64,000 nt of DNA, from positions 1 to 64,000 of the forward strand of contig JAHJIY010000042.1 of NCBI GenBank assembly GCA_018823175.1, read 5' to 3'. Source of the DNA: Pseudomonadota bacterium. Lineage in GTDB: Bacteria > Desulfobacterota > Desulfobulbia > Desulfobulbales > JAHJIY01. The position numbers and the translations under genes were made by a program. Shown one piece after another: positions 53,370 through 63,171 of the stretch (the first letter of the stretch is position 1; each line of letters begins with the position of its first letter). The notes under the pieces are model-generated. The model was given only the letters and a program-made list of their open reading frames with translations, was not told the origin of the DNA and ran no database searches.

Positions 53370-55325
53370 ATGGAGTTTTATCGGAATCTAAAAGTGGGAC
53401 ACAAGATGTTGTTGCTCTCGGCATTTTTGCTGGTTGGTTTTCTGGTGCTGGGGCTGGTTTACGGCTCCGGGGTCCGGACCCAGAATAAGGCCAATCTCGA
53501 GGATCGGCGGGTGGTCGGCAGTGATGAGGCGGTGCTGGAGATCGATATTCTTCGCCTTGAGGCCCGGCGGACGGAAAAGGACTTTATTGAAAGATTGGAC
53601 CCTAAATATATTGAAATGCATCAGGGAATCACTAAGAAAATGCACGAAGCTATCGGTAAACTTGATGAACTGGCGGTCGACAAGAAGCTGCACGCCTTAC
53701 TTGGTGAAATCGATGAAGACGCCGAAAAATACGTCAAGGTATTTGACCGTTTTGTCGCCGGCATGAAAGAGTTGGGGCTTGACCAGAACAGCGGACTGCA
53801 GGGCGAGTTGCGCAAGGCGATTCAGGAAGTTGAAAAGGGGGTGGAGAAGTTTAATGATGATCATCTTCTGGTTTCAATATTGATGATGCGGCGCCATGAG
53901 AAGGATTTCATCATGCGGGAGGATGAAAAATACGTCAAGGCCATGGCCGAAGAACAGGCCAATTTTGCGGCGGAGCTCAAAAAAACCGATATTCCGCCGG
54001 AGGCAAAGAAGGCAATGTTGGATGAGATGGCGGTTTATCATGCCAATTTCCTTAATTTTGTGAAGGGAACCGGCGCGGTAGCGGCGGAGAAAAAGGAGCT
54101 CAGCGCGGCAGCCGCCAACATTGAACCTTTGCTCGACGACATCATGGAGATTGTCGACAGTGAAGGCGAGGCCAATGCGGTTTTTCAGAAGGAACAGACT
54201 CGCCAGGTGACGATAATGTTTGTTATCACCCTGCTGGTGATCGCCCTGGTGATCGCCCTCGCCCTGTTCTTCTTGTCGCGTAGTATTACCGAGCCGCTGG
54301 CCGAGGTGGTCGCCACGGTCAAGAGAATTGCCGCCGGTGATCTGACCGTAGAGCTTGAAGTGAAATCAAAGGATGAAACCGGACAGTTGATGGCCGCGAC
54401 TAAAGCTATGGTTGAAAAACTGCGGGATGTTTTCGGCAATATCCGGGCGGCCTCCGATCAGGTGGCATCCGGTAGTCTGCAGCTTAGTACCGGCGCCCAG
54501 GAAGTGTCCCAGGGCGCTTCGGAGCAGGCGGCCACCGTAGAGGAACTTTCCAGTTCGATGGAAGAGATGACCAGCACTATCAATCAGAGTGCCGATAATG
54601 CCAGGGAGACGACCAGTATTGCCACCAAAGGGGCGATCGACGCCCGGGATGGTGGCAAGGCAGTCATTGAAACTGTCCAGGCCATGCAAGAAATTGCCGA
54701 AAAAATTGAGGTGGTGGAGGAGATTTCACGCCAGACCAATCTGTTGGCTTTAAATGCGGCGATTGAGGCGGCCCGGGCCGGTGAACACGGCAAGGGGTTT
54801 GCGGTGGTGGCTTCGGAAGTCAGAAAACTGGCCGAGCGCAGTCAGGTGGCGGCCCAGGAGATCAGGGGCGTGGCCCGGACCAGTGTTGAGACTGCGACCA
54901 ATGCCGGTAAGCTGATTGAGGCGATTGTGCCCCAGATCCAGAAGACAGCGGAACTGGTCCAGGAGATTGACGCGGCAAGTACCGAGCAATCCCGAGGGAT
55001 CCAGGAAAATTCAAGGGCCATAGAGCAGCTTGACCAGGTCATTCAGCAGAACAGCGCCTCATCCGAAGAACTGGCTTCCACGGCGGAAGAACTTTCCGCC
55101 CAGGCTGATCTGTTACGGGAATCGGTCGCCTATTTTAAATTGCCCGGCATGGGGAGTCAAAAAGTAGCCGCATCAATGACTGCTCATAAATTCCATCGGG
55201 CGCCGGTCCATCAGTTGCCTTCGTCTGCCGGTCATGATAGTTCTGCCGGCCAGGCGGAGGAAGGTGGCGGTCGTGGAGTCAAGATTTCGATGAATGAAGG
55301 CGACAGCGAGTTTGAGCGGTATTGA
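53370..55325 (+). CDS. Methyl-accepting chemotaxis protein with HBM-type sensor
   Basis: 651 residues from ATG 53370, fixed by GAGGGAGGAAGG just upstream; the frame is open further 5' but lacks another signal. A transmembrane helix (about 13-33) precedes a helical periplasmic domain with two internally similar signatures, [18 protein letters not shown] and [18 protein letters not shown], diagnostic of the helical bimodular (HBM) sensor. A second helix (about 270-300), HAMP ([21 protein letters not shown]) and the signalling tip [21 protein letters not shown] follow. HBM receptors bind organic acids in the characterised cases. It is the first gene of the cheA-cheW-cheR-cheD-cheB run. Confidence 0.94.
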   Translation: MEFYRNLKVGHKMLLLSAFLLVGFLVLGLVYGSGVRTQNKANLEDRRVVGSDEAVLEIDILRLEARRTEKDFIERLDPKYIEMHQGITKKMHEAIGKLDELAVDKKLHALLGEIDEDAEKYVKVFDRFVAGMKELGLDQNSGLQGELRKAIQEVEKGVEKFNDDHLLVSILMMRRHEKDFIMREDEKYVKAMAEEQANFAAELKKTDIPPEAKKAMLDEMAVYHANFLNFVKGTGAVAAEKKELSAAAANIEPLLDDIMEIVDSEGEANAVFQKEQTRQVTIMFVITLLVIALVIALALFFLSRSITEPLAEVVATVKRIAAGDLTVELEVKSKDETGQLMAATKAMVEKLRDVFGNIRAASDQVASGSLQLSTGAQEVSQGASEQAATVEELSSSMEEMTSTINQSADNARETTSIATKGAIDARDGGKAVIETVQAMQEIAEKIEVVEEISRQTNLLALNAAIEAARAGEHGKGFAVVASEVRKLAERSQVAAQEIRGVARTSVETATNAGKLIEAIVPQIQKTAELVQEIDAASTEQSRGIQENSRAIEQLDQVIQQNSASSEELASTAEELSAQADLLRESVAYFKLPGMGSQKVAASMTAHKFHRAPVHQLPSSAGHDSSAGQAEEGGGRGVKISMNEGDSEFERY

Positions 55326-55437
55326 TCTTTTGGGTAAGGACCCTGCTGTTTAAAAAGGTTTCAGGGGTCATGGCAGTTACTCGCCACGTCTGCTTTCAGG
55401 GGATGTGACGCGCAAAGGGTCTAATAAAGGAATCATC

Positions 55438-57537
55438 ATGGAATACGCCGAGGTTTTCCGCGAAGAGGCGGTTGAGCTTTTAGAAGAGCTGGAATCCGGT
55501 CTTCTCGAGTTGGAGAAGGACCCGAAAGATTTGAAGCTGGTCGGGCGGGTTTTCCGGGCCATGCACACGATCAAGGGTTCCGGGGCCATGTTCGGCTTTG
55601 ACGATATCGCTAATTTCACCCATCATGTGGAGACCGCCCTTGATCTGGTAAGAGAAGGAACGGTGCCGGTCAGCAAGGAGCTGATTGATCTCACCCTTAA
55701 TTCCCGTGATCATATCAGCGCCTTACTTGCCGCCGCTACCGGTGGTGAGGCGGCGGACCCGGAGCGGGGTCGGGAAATTATCGCCGCTCTGCAGGCCATT
55801 ACCTCCGGCGCTTCAGGAAAATCAGGGAAGAGTGAAATTAAAAAAGCGCCGGCGGCAGAGGAAAAAACAGAAGGAAAGCTGACCCATTACCGGATTCATT
55901 TACAGCCGGAAAAAGTCTTTTTTGACGATGGTGGTGATGTTGAGCAGATTTTGGGTGAGTTGCGCAAGTTTGGCGAGTGCACTGTTTTTATCCATCAAGC
56001 GGCGGATGAGTCGGCGGAAGACGCGGAATCGGTTTGGGAGATTCTGCTGACCACAAAGCATGATGAAAACTCGGTGCGGGACGTTTTCATCTTTGCGGAA
56101 TCATCCTGCAAGGTAGTCATTACTCCCTTGGCCCAAGAGGGCAAGAGTGATTTCTTGGAACATCGTAAACTCGGTGAAATTCTGGTGGCGCGCGGTGAGA
56201 TCGACCAGGATGATCTGCTCAAAGTTCTGTCGGCGCAAAAACCTTTAGGCGAGATGCTGGTTGACGCCCATCTGGTTTCCCGGACCAAGGTGGAAGCCGC
56301 CTTGGCTGAACAGAATCTGGTTAACAAACAGATTGCCGTCAAGTCCGGCAAGGGGGTCGACAGTATCAGAGTTGCCTCCGACAAACTTGATCGGTTGATC
56401 AACCTGGTCGGCGAGATGGTTGTCACCCAGGCCAGGTTGACCGATGTTTCCGCCTTGCTTGGTGATATGCCGGCCCTGGTGGAACCGGTGGAGGAGGTTG
56501 AAAGACTCACCACCGAACTTCGGGATTGCGTGCTTAATATCAGAATGCTGCCGATCGGCACGACCTTTTCTAAGTTCAGGCGATTGGTGCGCGATTTGTC
56601 GGCCGAACTTGGCAAGGAAGTGCAGATGGAAACCGAGGGGGCGGAAACCGAGCTTGACAAGAATGTTATCGATCAACTGGGCGATCCGCTTGTTCACCTG
56701 ATCCGCAATTGTCTGGACCACGGGATCGAAAAACCGGAGGTGAGAATCGCCGCCGGCAAGCCGGCCCAAGGGACGATCAAACTTGCCGCCTCCCATTCCG
56801 GGGCCAATGTGGTCATTGAGGTCAGTGATGACGGCCGGGGCCTGGATGTCGCCCAGATCAAACAAAAGGGAATCGAAAAAGGTCTGATCAAGGTCGATGA
56901 GGAGATTTCCGATCTTGATATTTTAAATATTATTTTTGCACCGGGTCTTTCCACCGCGACCGAGGTCACCAGTGTCTCCGGCCGTGGGGTGGGGATGGAT
57001 GTGGTGAAAAACACCATCGAAGATCTGAAGGGGTCGGTGCATATTTCAAAAAGTGTGCCGGGGCAGGGAACTACCATAATGATTATGCTGCCTCTGACCC
57101 TGGCCATTATCGATGGTCTGCTGGTCAAGGTCTCGAATACTCATTTTGTTTTGCCGTTGGGTCAGGTCGAGGAATGTGTGGAATTAAGTCAGGATGATAT
57201 TGACCATTTCCATGGCCGGCATGTTCTGTCGGTCCGGGATCAGCTTGTTCCCTACGTTCGGTTGCGTGATTTTTTTGAGATCGGCGGCGAGCGGCCTGAG
57301 CTTGAGCAGATGGTTATCGTTCATAATAACGGGCTGCGCAATGGTCTGGTTTTGGATGACGTGATCGGCGAGCACCAGACGGTATTAAAATCATTGGGCT
57401 GGGCCTATCGAAACGCAGCCGGACTTTCCGGCGCGACGATTCTGGGTAATGGCGAGGTTGCTCTGATTATAGATGTGCCGAGAGTGATCAAATGCGCCCA
57501 GCAGGAGGAAGCGGCCCTGACTGAAAAAGTGCATTAA
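55438..57537 (+). CDS. cheA: Chemotaxis histidine kinase CheA
   Basis: 699 residues from ATG 55438 (AAAGGA upstream). P1/Hpt has H43 in FRAMHTIKGSGAMFGF. A P2-like domain spans about 148-232. A MshEN-like pair (LGEILVARGEIDQDD and LGEMLVDAHLVSRTK) spans about 245-295. P3 dimerisation (KLDRLINLVGEMVVTQARL), P4 kinase (HLIRNCLDHGIEKPE, DDGRGLDVAQI, VSGRGVGMDVV) and the P5 CheW-like end follow. It autophosphorylates in response to the MCPs and donates phosphate to CheB and receiver proteins. The same inserted module occurs in the other CheA-like kinase of the window. Confidence 0.95.
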   Translation: MEYAEVFREEAVELLEELESGLLELEKDPKDLKLVGRVFRAMHTIKGSGAMFGFDDIANFTHHVETALDLVREGTVPVSKELIDLTLNSRDHISALLAAATGGEAADPERGREIIAALQAITSGASGKSGKSEIKKAPAAEEKTEGKLTHYRIHLQPEKVFFDDGGDVEQILGELRKFGECTVFIHQAADESAEDAESVWEILLTTKHDENSVRDVFIFAESSCKVVITPLAQEGKSDFLEHRKLGEILVARGEIDQDDLLKVLSAQKPLGEMLVDAHLVSRTKVEAALAEQNLVNKQIAVKSGKGVDSIRVASDKLDRLINLVGEMVVTQARLTDVSALLGDMPALVEPVEEVERLTTELRDCVLNIRMLPIGTTFSKFRRLVRDLSAELGKEVQMETEGAETELDKNVIDQLGDPLVHLIRNCLDHGIEKPEVRIAAGKPAQGTIKLAASHSGANVVIEVSDDGRGLDVAQIKQKGIEKGLIKVDEEISDLDILNIIFAPGLSTATEVTSVSGRGVGMDVVKNTIEDLKGSVHISKSVPGQGTTIMIMLPLTLAIIDGLLVKVSNTHFVLPLGQVEECVELSQDDIDHFHGRHVLSVRDQLVPYVRLRDFFEIGGERPELEQMVIVHNNGLRNGLVLDDVIGEHQTVLKSLGWAYRNAAGLSGATILGNGEVALIIDVPRVIKCAQQEEAALTEKVH

Positions 57538-57687
57538 AAGATGAGTTGTGCGGGACCTCCGGTTTTAAATGTAGATATTATGGGTTGAGGTGATGACCAT
57601 GGGAATGGTTTTAAACAATAAAATGTTTGGAGAAATTACCAGCCTTGCTGGATTACGGTTTATAAAGTTACAACCGGGAGAGATGCC

Positions 57688-58230
57688 ATGAATGAGAAAG
57701 AAAATACCCAGGCCAACCAGTATCTGACCTTCAGTTTGAGGGATGAGGATTTCGCGGTTGAAATATCAAAGGTTCGGGAAGTGCTTGATGTCACGACCAT
57801 GACCAAAATTCCCCGGATGCCGGATTATCTGAGCGGGGTGATTAATCTGCGGGGGAATGTGGTGCCGGTTATGGACCTTGGTCTGAAACTCGGCATGGGG
57901 CCGATCGTTAAAACCAAGAATACCTGCATCATGATTGTCGAAATTGAGGTGGAAGGGACCCTGGTTGAGATGGGTGGCATTACCGATTCGGTCCAGATGG
58001 TCATGGATCTTTTGCCGGAGGATATCGAATCGGTGCCCAAGATGGGGACCAATCTAAATACCCAGTTCATTAAAGGCATGGGGCGGCAGGGAGAAAAATT
58101 TCTGATTATTCTTGATATAGATATGGTTCTGGCCAGCGAAGGGCAGGCCACTTTGCGTGATATGGACGCCGGGGTGTTGGCGGCCGGCGCTGAGGTTGCC
58201 TCGGGGGCGTTGGTGGCAGAGGCGAAGTAG
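57688..58230 (+). CDS. cheW: CheW chemotaxis coupling protein (second copy)
   Basis: 180 residues: LTFSLRDEDFAVEISKVREVLDVT, YLSGVINLRGNVVPVMDLGLKLG and FIKGMGRQGEKFLIILDIDMVL. It is closely similar in layout to the first CheW but belongs to the plus-strand operon with the HBM receptor and CheA. GGGAGAG precedes ATG 57688. An Ala-rich C-terminal tail of about 20 residues is not part of the fold. It links receptors to CheA. Confidence 0.94.
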   Translation: MNEKENTQANQYLTFSLRDEDFAVEISKVREVLDVTTMTKIPRMPDYLSGVINLRGNVVPVMDLGLKLGMGPIVKTKNTCIMIVEIEVEGTLVEMGGITDSVQMVMDLLPEDIESVPKMGTNLNTQFIKGMGRQGEKFLIILDIDMVLASEGQATLRDMDAGVLAAGAEVASGALVAEAK

Positions 58231-58366
58231 ATATTAATATTTATGGATAAAATTCCAGTGTTTGGAAATTGATTTTATATTGGTCAGTCAAAAATTATCT
58301 AAAGAAGGTGTTTCTCCTCGGCAGGTCGGTATTGAGTAGAGGCCGGGAATGGGGGGTAAAACTTTA

Positions 58367-59266
58367 ATGGCAGCTACAGATCAAGGCGCAGCTAAAGTCT
58401 CTGAACCGGCAGATTGGCGGCTTGTTAAGCCGATATATCTCTCCGATCGTGAATTTAAACAGTTCAGTGCTTTTATCTACCAGATCTGCGGCATAAAGTT
58501 GCCGACCTTAAAAAAAACGATGCTGTCGGCCAGGCTTAACAAGCGGTTACGGCAGCTTAATCTGTCATCGTTTGAGGAATATTTCGAATATGTGACCAGC
58601 CCCGCCGAACAGGACAAGGAACTGGTCCAGATGATCGACGCAGTCAGCACCAACAAGACGGAATTTTTCAGGGAGGCGAAGCATTTTGATTATCTGGCCG
58701 AAACTGTTCTGCCTGAAAAGTGCAAGCGGCCGCAGCGGGCCGGGGTCCGGACCTTAAGGGTCTGGAGCGCCGGTTGCTCAAGCGGCGAAGAGCCTTATAC
58801 CCTGGCTATGGTCCTGGATGACACCCTGAAAAAATATCCCTGGATGGATTTTAAGGTCTTAGGCACGGATATCTGTACCGAGGTTCTGGATAAGGCGGCT
58901 CTGGGGGTCTATTCCGATGAGTCCGTTGCCACTGTGCCGGTAGTTTTCAAACATAAATATCTGATGCGGGGCAAAGGAGGCCGGAAGGGGGTCCATCGGG
59001 TAGTGCCGGAATTGCGGCACAAGGTCTCGTTTAGCCGGTTGAACTTTATGGACCGGCATTTCGGGTTAAAGGAAAAGATGGATATAATTTTCTGCCGAAA
59101 TGTCATCATCTACTTTGACAAGAAGACCCAGATTGAGTTGTTCCAGAAGTTCAGGGAAAATCTGGCCCCGGCCGCTTATCTTTTTACCGGCCATTCCGAG
59201 TCGCTTGAAGGGATTATCGAAAACATGAAAAAGGTAGAGTCAGCGGTTTATAAATGTCCAGGCTGA
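58367..59266 (+). CDS. cheR: Chemotaxis methyltransferase CheR
   Basis: About 299 residues. The N-terminal helical domain has FIYQICGIKLPTLKKTMLSARLNKRLRQL. The SAM-binding methyltransferase has VSTNKTEFFREAKHFDYL, LRVWSAGCSSGEEPYTLAM, VLGTDICTEVLDKA and MDIIFCRNVIIYFD. It methylates glutamates on the MCPs. ATG 58367 is preferred because GGGGGGT lies about 10 nt upstream; ATG 58349 is possible. The C-terminus overlaps the start of cheD by 13 bp. No beta-subdomain pentapeptide partner sequence is obvious at the MCP C-termini. Confidence 0.94.
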   Translation: MAATDQGAAKVSEPADWRLVKPIYLSDREFKQFSAFIYQICGIKLPTLKKTMLSARLNKRLRQLNLSSFEEYFEYVTSPAEQDKELVQMIDAVSTNKTEFFREAKHFDYLAETVLPEKCKRPQRAGVRTLRVWSAGCSSGEEPYTLAMVLDDTLKKYPWMDFKVLGTDICTEVLDKAALGVYSDESVATVPVVFKHKYLMRGKGGRKGVHRVVPELRHKVSFSRLNFMDRHFGLKEKMDIIFCRNVIIYFDKKTQIELFQKFRENLAPAAYLFTGHSESLEGIIENMKKVESAVYKCPG

Positions 59267-59775
59267 ACCCTCTTCATACGGATTTGCCGGTTGTCATGCT
59301 ACGGCCCGGTGAGTTGCATGTGGCTGATAAGCCCACTCTGATTTCAACGATTCTCGGGTCATGTGTGGCGGTCTGCCTGTATAGTCCGCGGAAAAAAGTC
59401 GGGGCCATGTGTCATGGGGTAATGCCCAACAGTGACCAAAAAGAAGAATGCGCCAGGTTTGTCGATTGTTCGATAAATCAGATGGTCAGCGAATTGGTCT
59501 CGCGGTACGGGGTTGTTTGTTCTGAACTTGAAGCCAAAGTGTTTGGTGGTGCAACTGGCTTTGATCGGCGCAATCAACCTGGCAGACAGTTGGTCAGTAT
59601 CGGCAGGCAGAATATTGAGTCGGCGCGCCGCTGTCTGAATGAATATGGTGTGCCGGTCCTGGTGGAAAAGGTCGGGGGAGAAAAGGGGTGTAAAATGTTT
59701 TTTTATTCCCACACCGGCGAGGTTCTGATGAAATATTTATCACGTCAAAATATTGTGGAAGAAAATGGCCAATAA
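59254..59775 (+). CDS. cheD: Chemoreceptor glutamine deamidase CheD
   Basis: 173 residues. The catalytic region is [30 protein letters not shown], quoted in part: Cys in LGSCVAV and His in MCHGVMP, with a downstream Thr/Ser. [10 protein letters not shown] and INxxRR-like segments follow. It deamidates receptor glutamines and can bind CheC or CheY-P in other systems; no cheC is present here. It overlaps cheR (13 bp) and cheB (11 bp), so the adaptation enzymes are translated together. Confidence 0.94.
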   Translation: MSRLNPLHTDLPVVMLRPGELHVADKPTLISTILGSCVAVCLYSPRKKVGAMCHGVMPNSDQKEECARFVDCSINQMVSELVSRYGVVCSELEAKVFGGATGFDRRNQPGRQLVSIGRQNIESARRCLNEYGVPVLVEKVGGEKGCKMFFYSHTGEVLMKYLSRQNIVEENGQ

Positions 59776-60823
59776 AATCAAAGTATTACTGGTGGACGAT
59801 TCCGCGGTAGTCAGGCAGAGTCTGACTGAGATTCTGCAGACTGATCCGCATATCGAGGTGATTGGCGCGGCCCGGGACCCCTTTGTGGCGGCTGAATGCA
59901 TGGCCAAGGAAGAGCCGGACGTCATTATCCTGGATGTGGAAATGCCGCGAATGGACGGGATTACCTTTCTGCATAAGATAATGAGCCAGCACCCAATCCC
60001 GGTGGTCATGTGTTCAACCCTGACTGAAAAAGGGGCGGAAACCACCCTGAAGGCCCTGGAGTATGGGGCGGTTGAGATTATTCAAAAACCAAAGCTCAGC
60101 GCCAAGCAGTTTATCGAGGAATCCCGGATCAGGATATGTGATGCGGTAAAGGCGGCGGCTCGGGTCAAGGTCAAGAAAATATCCACTTTCACCAGGCGAC
60201 CGGTTGAAAAGAAACTTACGGCCGATGCGGTTCTGGCGGCGCCGACTCACGCCATGGTCCAGACCACGGAGCGGGTGGTGGTGGTCGGCGCTTCGACCGG
60301 CGGCACCGAGGCGCTTCGGGTTTTTCTGGAAGATCTGCCAAGTGACTGTAGCGGCATTGTCGTGGTGCAGCATATGCCGGAAGGCTTTACCTCGGCCTTT
60401 GCCAACCGCTTAAACGGGATCTGCCAGATTAATATCAAGGAGGCCAGGGACGGTGATTCGGTCCTGCGCGGCCAGGCCTTGATTGCTCCGGGCAATAAGC
60501 ATACGATGTTGAAGAGAAGCGGCGCCCGGTACTATGTGGAAGTGAAGGACGGCCCGCTGGTCTGCCGCCATCGACCATCGGTTGATGTCTTGTTCCGCTC
60601 TACGGCGCGCTATGCCGGCAAAAACGCGATTGGCGTGATCATGACCGGGATGGGGGATGACGGGGCCAGAGGGATGTTGGAGATGAAGCAGGCCGGCGCT
60701 TATACCATCGCCCAGGACGAAAAGAGTTGTGTGGTGTTCGGCATGCCTCATGAAGCGATTAAGTTTGGCGGGGTAGATAAGATCCTGCCCTTGAACATGA
60801 TCGCCCAGGAGGTCGGACGTTAG
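59765..60823 (+). CDS. cheB: Chemotaxis methylesterase/deamidase CheB
   Basis: 352 residues from ATG 59765. The receiver has [13 protein letters not shown] and phospho-acceptor D57 in [14 protein letters not shown] linker leads to the methylesterase with the catalytic Ser in [14 protein letters not shown], His in [10 protein letters not shown] and Asp in [12 protein letters not shown]. It removes methyl groups from the MCPs when phosphorylated by CheA. The start overlaps cheD. It ends the operon; the next gene is 247 bp downstream. Confidence 0.95.
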   Translation: MANKIKVLLVDDSAVVRQSLTEILQTDPHIEVIGAARDPFVAAECMAKEEPDVIILDVEMPRMDGITFLHKIMSQHPIPVVMCSTLTEKGAETTLKALEYGAVEIIQKPKLSAKQFIEESRIRICDAVKAAARVKVKKISTFTRRPVEKKLTADAVLAAPTHAMVQTTERVVVVGASTGGTEALRVFLEDLPSDCSGIVVVQHMPEGFTSAFANRLNGICQINIKEARDGDSVLRGQALIAPGNKHTMLKRSGARYYVEVKDGPLVCRHRPSVDVLFRSTARYAGKNAIGVIMTGMGDDGARGMLEMKQAGAYTIAQDEKSCVVFGMPHEAIKFGGVDKILPLNMIAQEVGR

Positions 60824-60837
60824 GATTGTTGATCGAT

Positions 60838-60866
60838 GAGACTGCTTCGCGTTGCTCGCAGTGACG
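60838..60866. repeat. Short intergenic palindrome of dispersed-repeat type
   Basis: GAGACTGCTTCGCG followed by TTGCTCGCAGTGACGG contains ACTGC/GCAGT arms around a CG-rich loop. Elements of the form GAGAxTGCTTCGC...CTCGCAxTGAC are scattered between genes in many genomes. It lies just after cheB and may help end or stabilise that transcript. Confidence 0.5.
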
Positions 60867-61070
60867 GTAGTCCTGGATTGATAAACTAAGATTGAGCTGA
60901 AGGGGTAATGGCTTGTTGGAAGGTTATAATCCGACCAGGTAATCTCCCTCATATTTTTTTCAAAAATGTTCTTTATTAGAACTTTTTAACCTGCGTATAA
61001 TATTATATTGTTTCAAATTTTCCCGGTATTGTTTTGGATCATATCGTAAATATAAGCAAGGAAGGAAGTT

Positions 61071-62657
61071 ATGGACCTGTTTAAGGATTTTACCCAGAAA
61101 GATATGATTGAACAGATTGTCCTCCTTGAAGACCTGAAGGATGCCAAGCAGGTTGATGCTTTGCCCGCATTATTTGATCTTTATGCTAATCCCAATCCCG
61201 ATCAGGCGGTTGACGAGATGGTTTACCATGCCATTTATCAATTGCTGGCCGGGATCGATGAGCAGATTGTCAACGGGTTGCGTCATCAGTCGGACCGGGT
61301 GCGTCTTTTATGTGTCTGCCGGTCCAGGGATGGCAAGGCTGTCTCGGCCAAGCCGGTCCTGCTGGAGATGCTTAAAACTGTAAAGAATCCAGAGATGCTC
61401 AGTGAGGTGATTCATGCCTTGATCGGCTATAAAGACCCGGAGTTGCTTGCTGAGCTGCTGCCTTTTATTGATCATGAAGACGTCTCGGTGGTGGTCTGGG
61501 CCTTGAAAGGGTTGGGCGCAACCGGAGATGCCCGGGCCCGTGACGTCATGATTGAAAGGGTCAACCAGAGTAGTTGCCTTAAAAATGCGTCCGGTGAGTG
61601 TGAATTACGGACCGCGCTGGTTGTGGAGAATCTGGCGTTGTTTAAGGATGAGGTGAGTATCGCATTTCTGGTGGCCCATATCCATAATGCCAATCCGATG
61701 TTCAGAAGGGTAATACTCTCCGCTCTGATCAGTACGGGGTCAGCATCTCTCCTCGCTCTGGAGAAGGTCCTGGAGTCGGGCGAGCAGGATGAAAAAATTA
61801 TGGCGGCCAATGTCATTGGATTTATCGGTGACAAGCAAGGGGCCGATCTTCTGTTGGCTCATCTTGAAGAGGTTGCCGATCTCAATTTGAAGTTTGCCAT
61901 TTATGAGGCGCTTGGCCGGATCATGTCGATGCGCAGTGTGATCGGCTTGACCGATGGCCTGGCCGAACATGATCAGATGGTTTTGACCGCAGTCATTACC
62001 GGACTGGATAATCTGTTTAATCCCGGGGTGTTCAAAGTCTTGCTGAATCTGCTCAATCAAGCGGACACCCAGAGTGATTTGATTTTAAAGGTAGTGATCA
62101 TGGCCAGGGCTACCAATATCTTTACCGCGATATACAAGGAGGGCAATCATGCCGAGCGATTGATTACGGCGGTGGTGGCCGGCGGCGGTGAGGCGATGGC
62201 GTTTTTCAGCAATGTCCTGTCCCGGATCGATACTGATCGCAAAGAGGCGGACCTCGTGCGCTTAAGTAAAGTGGAGGCAGGGAAAACTGCGGCCAGAAGA
62301 GTGTTGGCCGCCGACGATTCCAAGGCCATGCTCTTTTTTTACAAGGGCGGGGCTGCCGAGTTGGGGGTTGATATGGTTACGGCCCTTGACGGCAAGGAAG
62401 CTTTTAGTCTCCTGGAGAAAGGGGATAAGGTCGACCTGCTGGTTACTGACATGAATATGCCGAACATGGACGGGATCGAGTTGACTAAAAAAATTCGGGC
62501 CATAGATGAGTGGAAAGATCTGCCCATTTTGATGGCCAGCACCGAGTCTGAAAAAACCCAGAAGGAAGTCGCCATGCAGGCCGGAGTGAATGATTTTATT
62601 ACCAAGCCTTTCACGATGGAACAGTTTAAGGCTAAGGTCGAATCGATGTTTTTGTAG
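61071..62657 (+). CDS. HEAT-repeat protein fused to a C-terminal receiver domain
   Basis: 528 residues. Residues about 20-380 form repeated pairs of helices of the HEAT/PBS-lyase type, for example HALIGYKDPELLAELLPFIDHEDVSVVVWALKGLGATGD and AANVIGFIGDKQGADLLLAHL, quoted in part. After a linker, a CheY-like receiver (about 405-528) shows LAADDSKAMLFFY, phospho-acceptor in LLVTDMNMPNMDG, and FITKPFTMEQF. The operon lacks a free CheY, so this receiver is the best candidate output partner of CheA; the HEAT array would supply a docking surface. It stands alone, 247 bp after cheB, with no strong ribosome site beyond GGAAGG. Confidence 0.87.
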   Translation: MDLFKDFTQKDMIEQIVLLEDLKDAKQVDALPALFDLYANPNPDQAVDEMVYHAIYQLLAGIDEQIVNGLRHQSDRVRLLCVCRSRDGKAVSAKPVLLEMLKTVKNPEMLSEVIHALIGYKDPELLAELLPFIDHEDVSVVVWALKGLGATGDARARDVMIERVNQSSCLKNASGECELRTALVVENLALFKDEVSIAFLVAHIHNANPMFRRVILSALISTGSASLLALEKVLESGEQDEKIMAANVIGFIGDKQGADLLLAHLEEVADLNLKFAIYEALGRIMSMRSVIGLTDGLAEHDQMVLTAVITGLDNLFNPGVFKVLLNLLNQADTQSDLILKVVIMARATNIFTAIYKEGNHAERLITAVVAGGGEAMAFFSNVLSRIDTDRKEADLVRLSKVEAGKTAARRVLAADDSKAMLFFYKGGAAELGVDMVTALDGKEAFSLLEKGDKVDLLVTDMNMPNMDGIELTKKIRAIDEWKDLPILMASTESEKTQKEVAMQAGVNDFITKPFTMEQFKAKVESMFL

Positions 62658-63171
62658 TTGCACGCGCAGATTTGGCCGGATTTGCGGCGTTTTAAGTTGG
62701 TCCGTGTCGTAGTATTACAACGGAACAACTTAGAAACTTGCATCTCCAACAAACTTTGCTCGTGGGGAGTTTGTTGGAAAATATTAGACTTCGCATCGAT
62801 AATCTCCTCATTTCTTGTATTAAATTATGTGGTTCTAATGTTCTTCTCTTTTTTTAATTCCCAACGCATATATAGTTCACATGATTTCAGGTAGCATGAA
62901 GAGCAAGGCTAGTCTTACGGCTATTGTTCTTGGGTTCACGCCAAAGTCTAATATCTTTTCGGTAAAATATAACAAATGTATGCCGGGGTATTATCGCCGG
63001 AACTGGTGATTGTTGGAGATTATGGTAAGATAGGAGCGAAAACGTTTGTCGTCGGAGAAGGTTAGCCTTATTTCATTCCCTCCCGGCCTAGTTTTTATTT
63101 GACCGAAGTTTTGATTTTCCTTAAGATTAACCAGTTTCCTCTGCCAAATTCTATTTTTTACAGGAGATATA
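62658..63171. other. Intergenic region before fbp
   Basis: 514 bases. It contains a perfect 11-bp inverted repeat (62745-62778) and AT-rich sequence. On the minus strand an open stretch ending at 62991 reads GGNEIRLTFSDDKRFRSYL and looks coding-like, but it has no start before running into the fbp 5' end. I cannot support a gene here. Confidence 0.45.
62745..62778. repeat. Perfect 11-bp inverted repeat
   Basis: TCCAACAAACT (62745-62755) pairs with AGTTTGTTGGA (62768-62778) around a 12-nt loop ending GTGGGG. No T-tract follows on either strand. It may be a Rho-dependent transcript end or processing hairpin for the HEAT-receiver gene. Confidence 0.55.
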
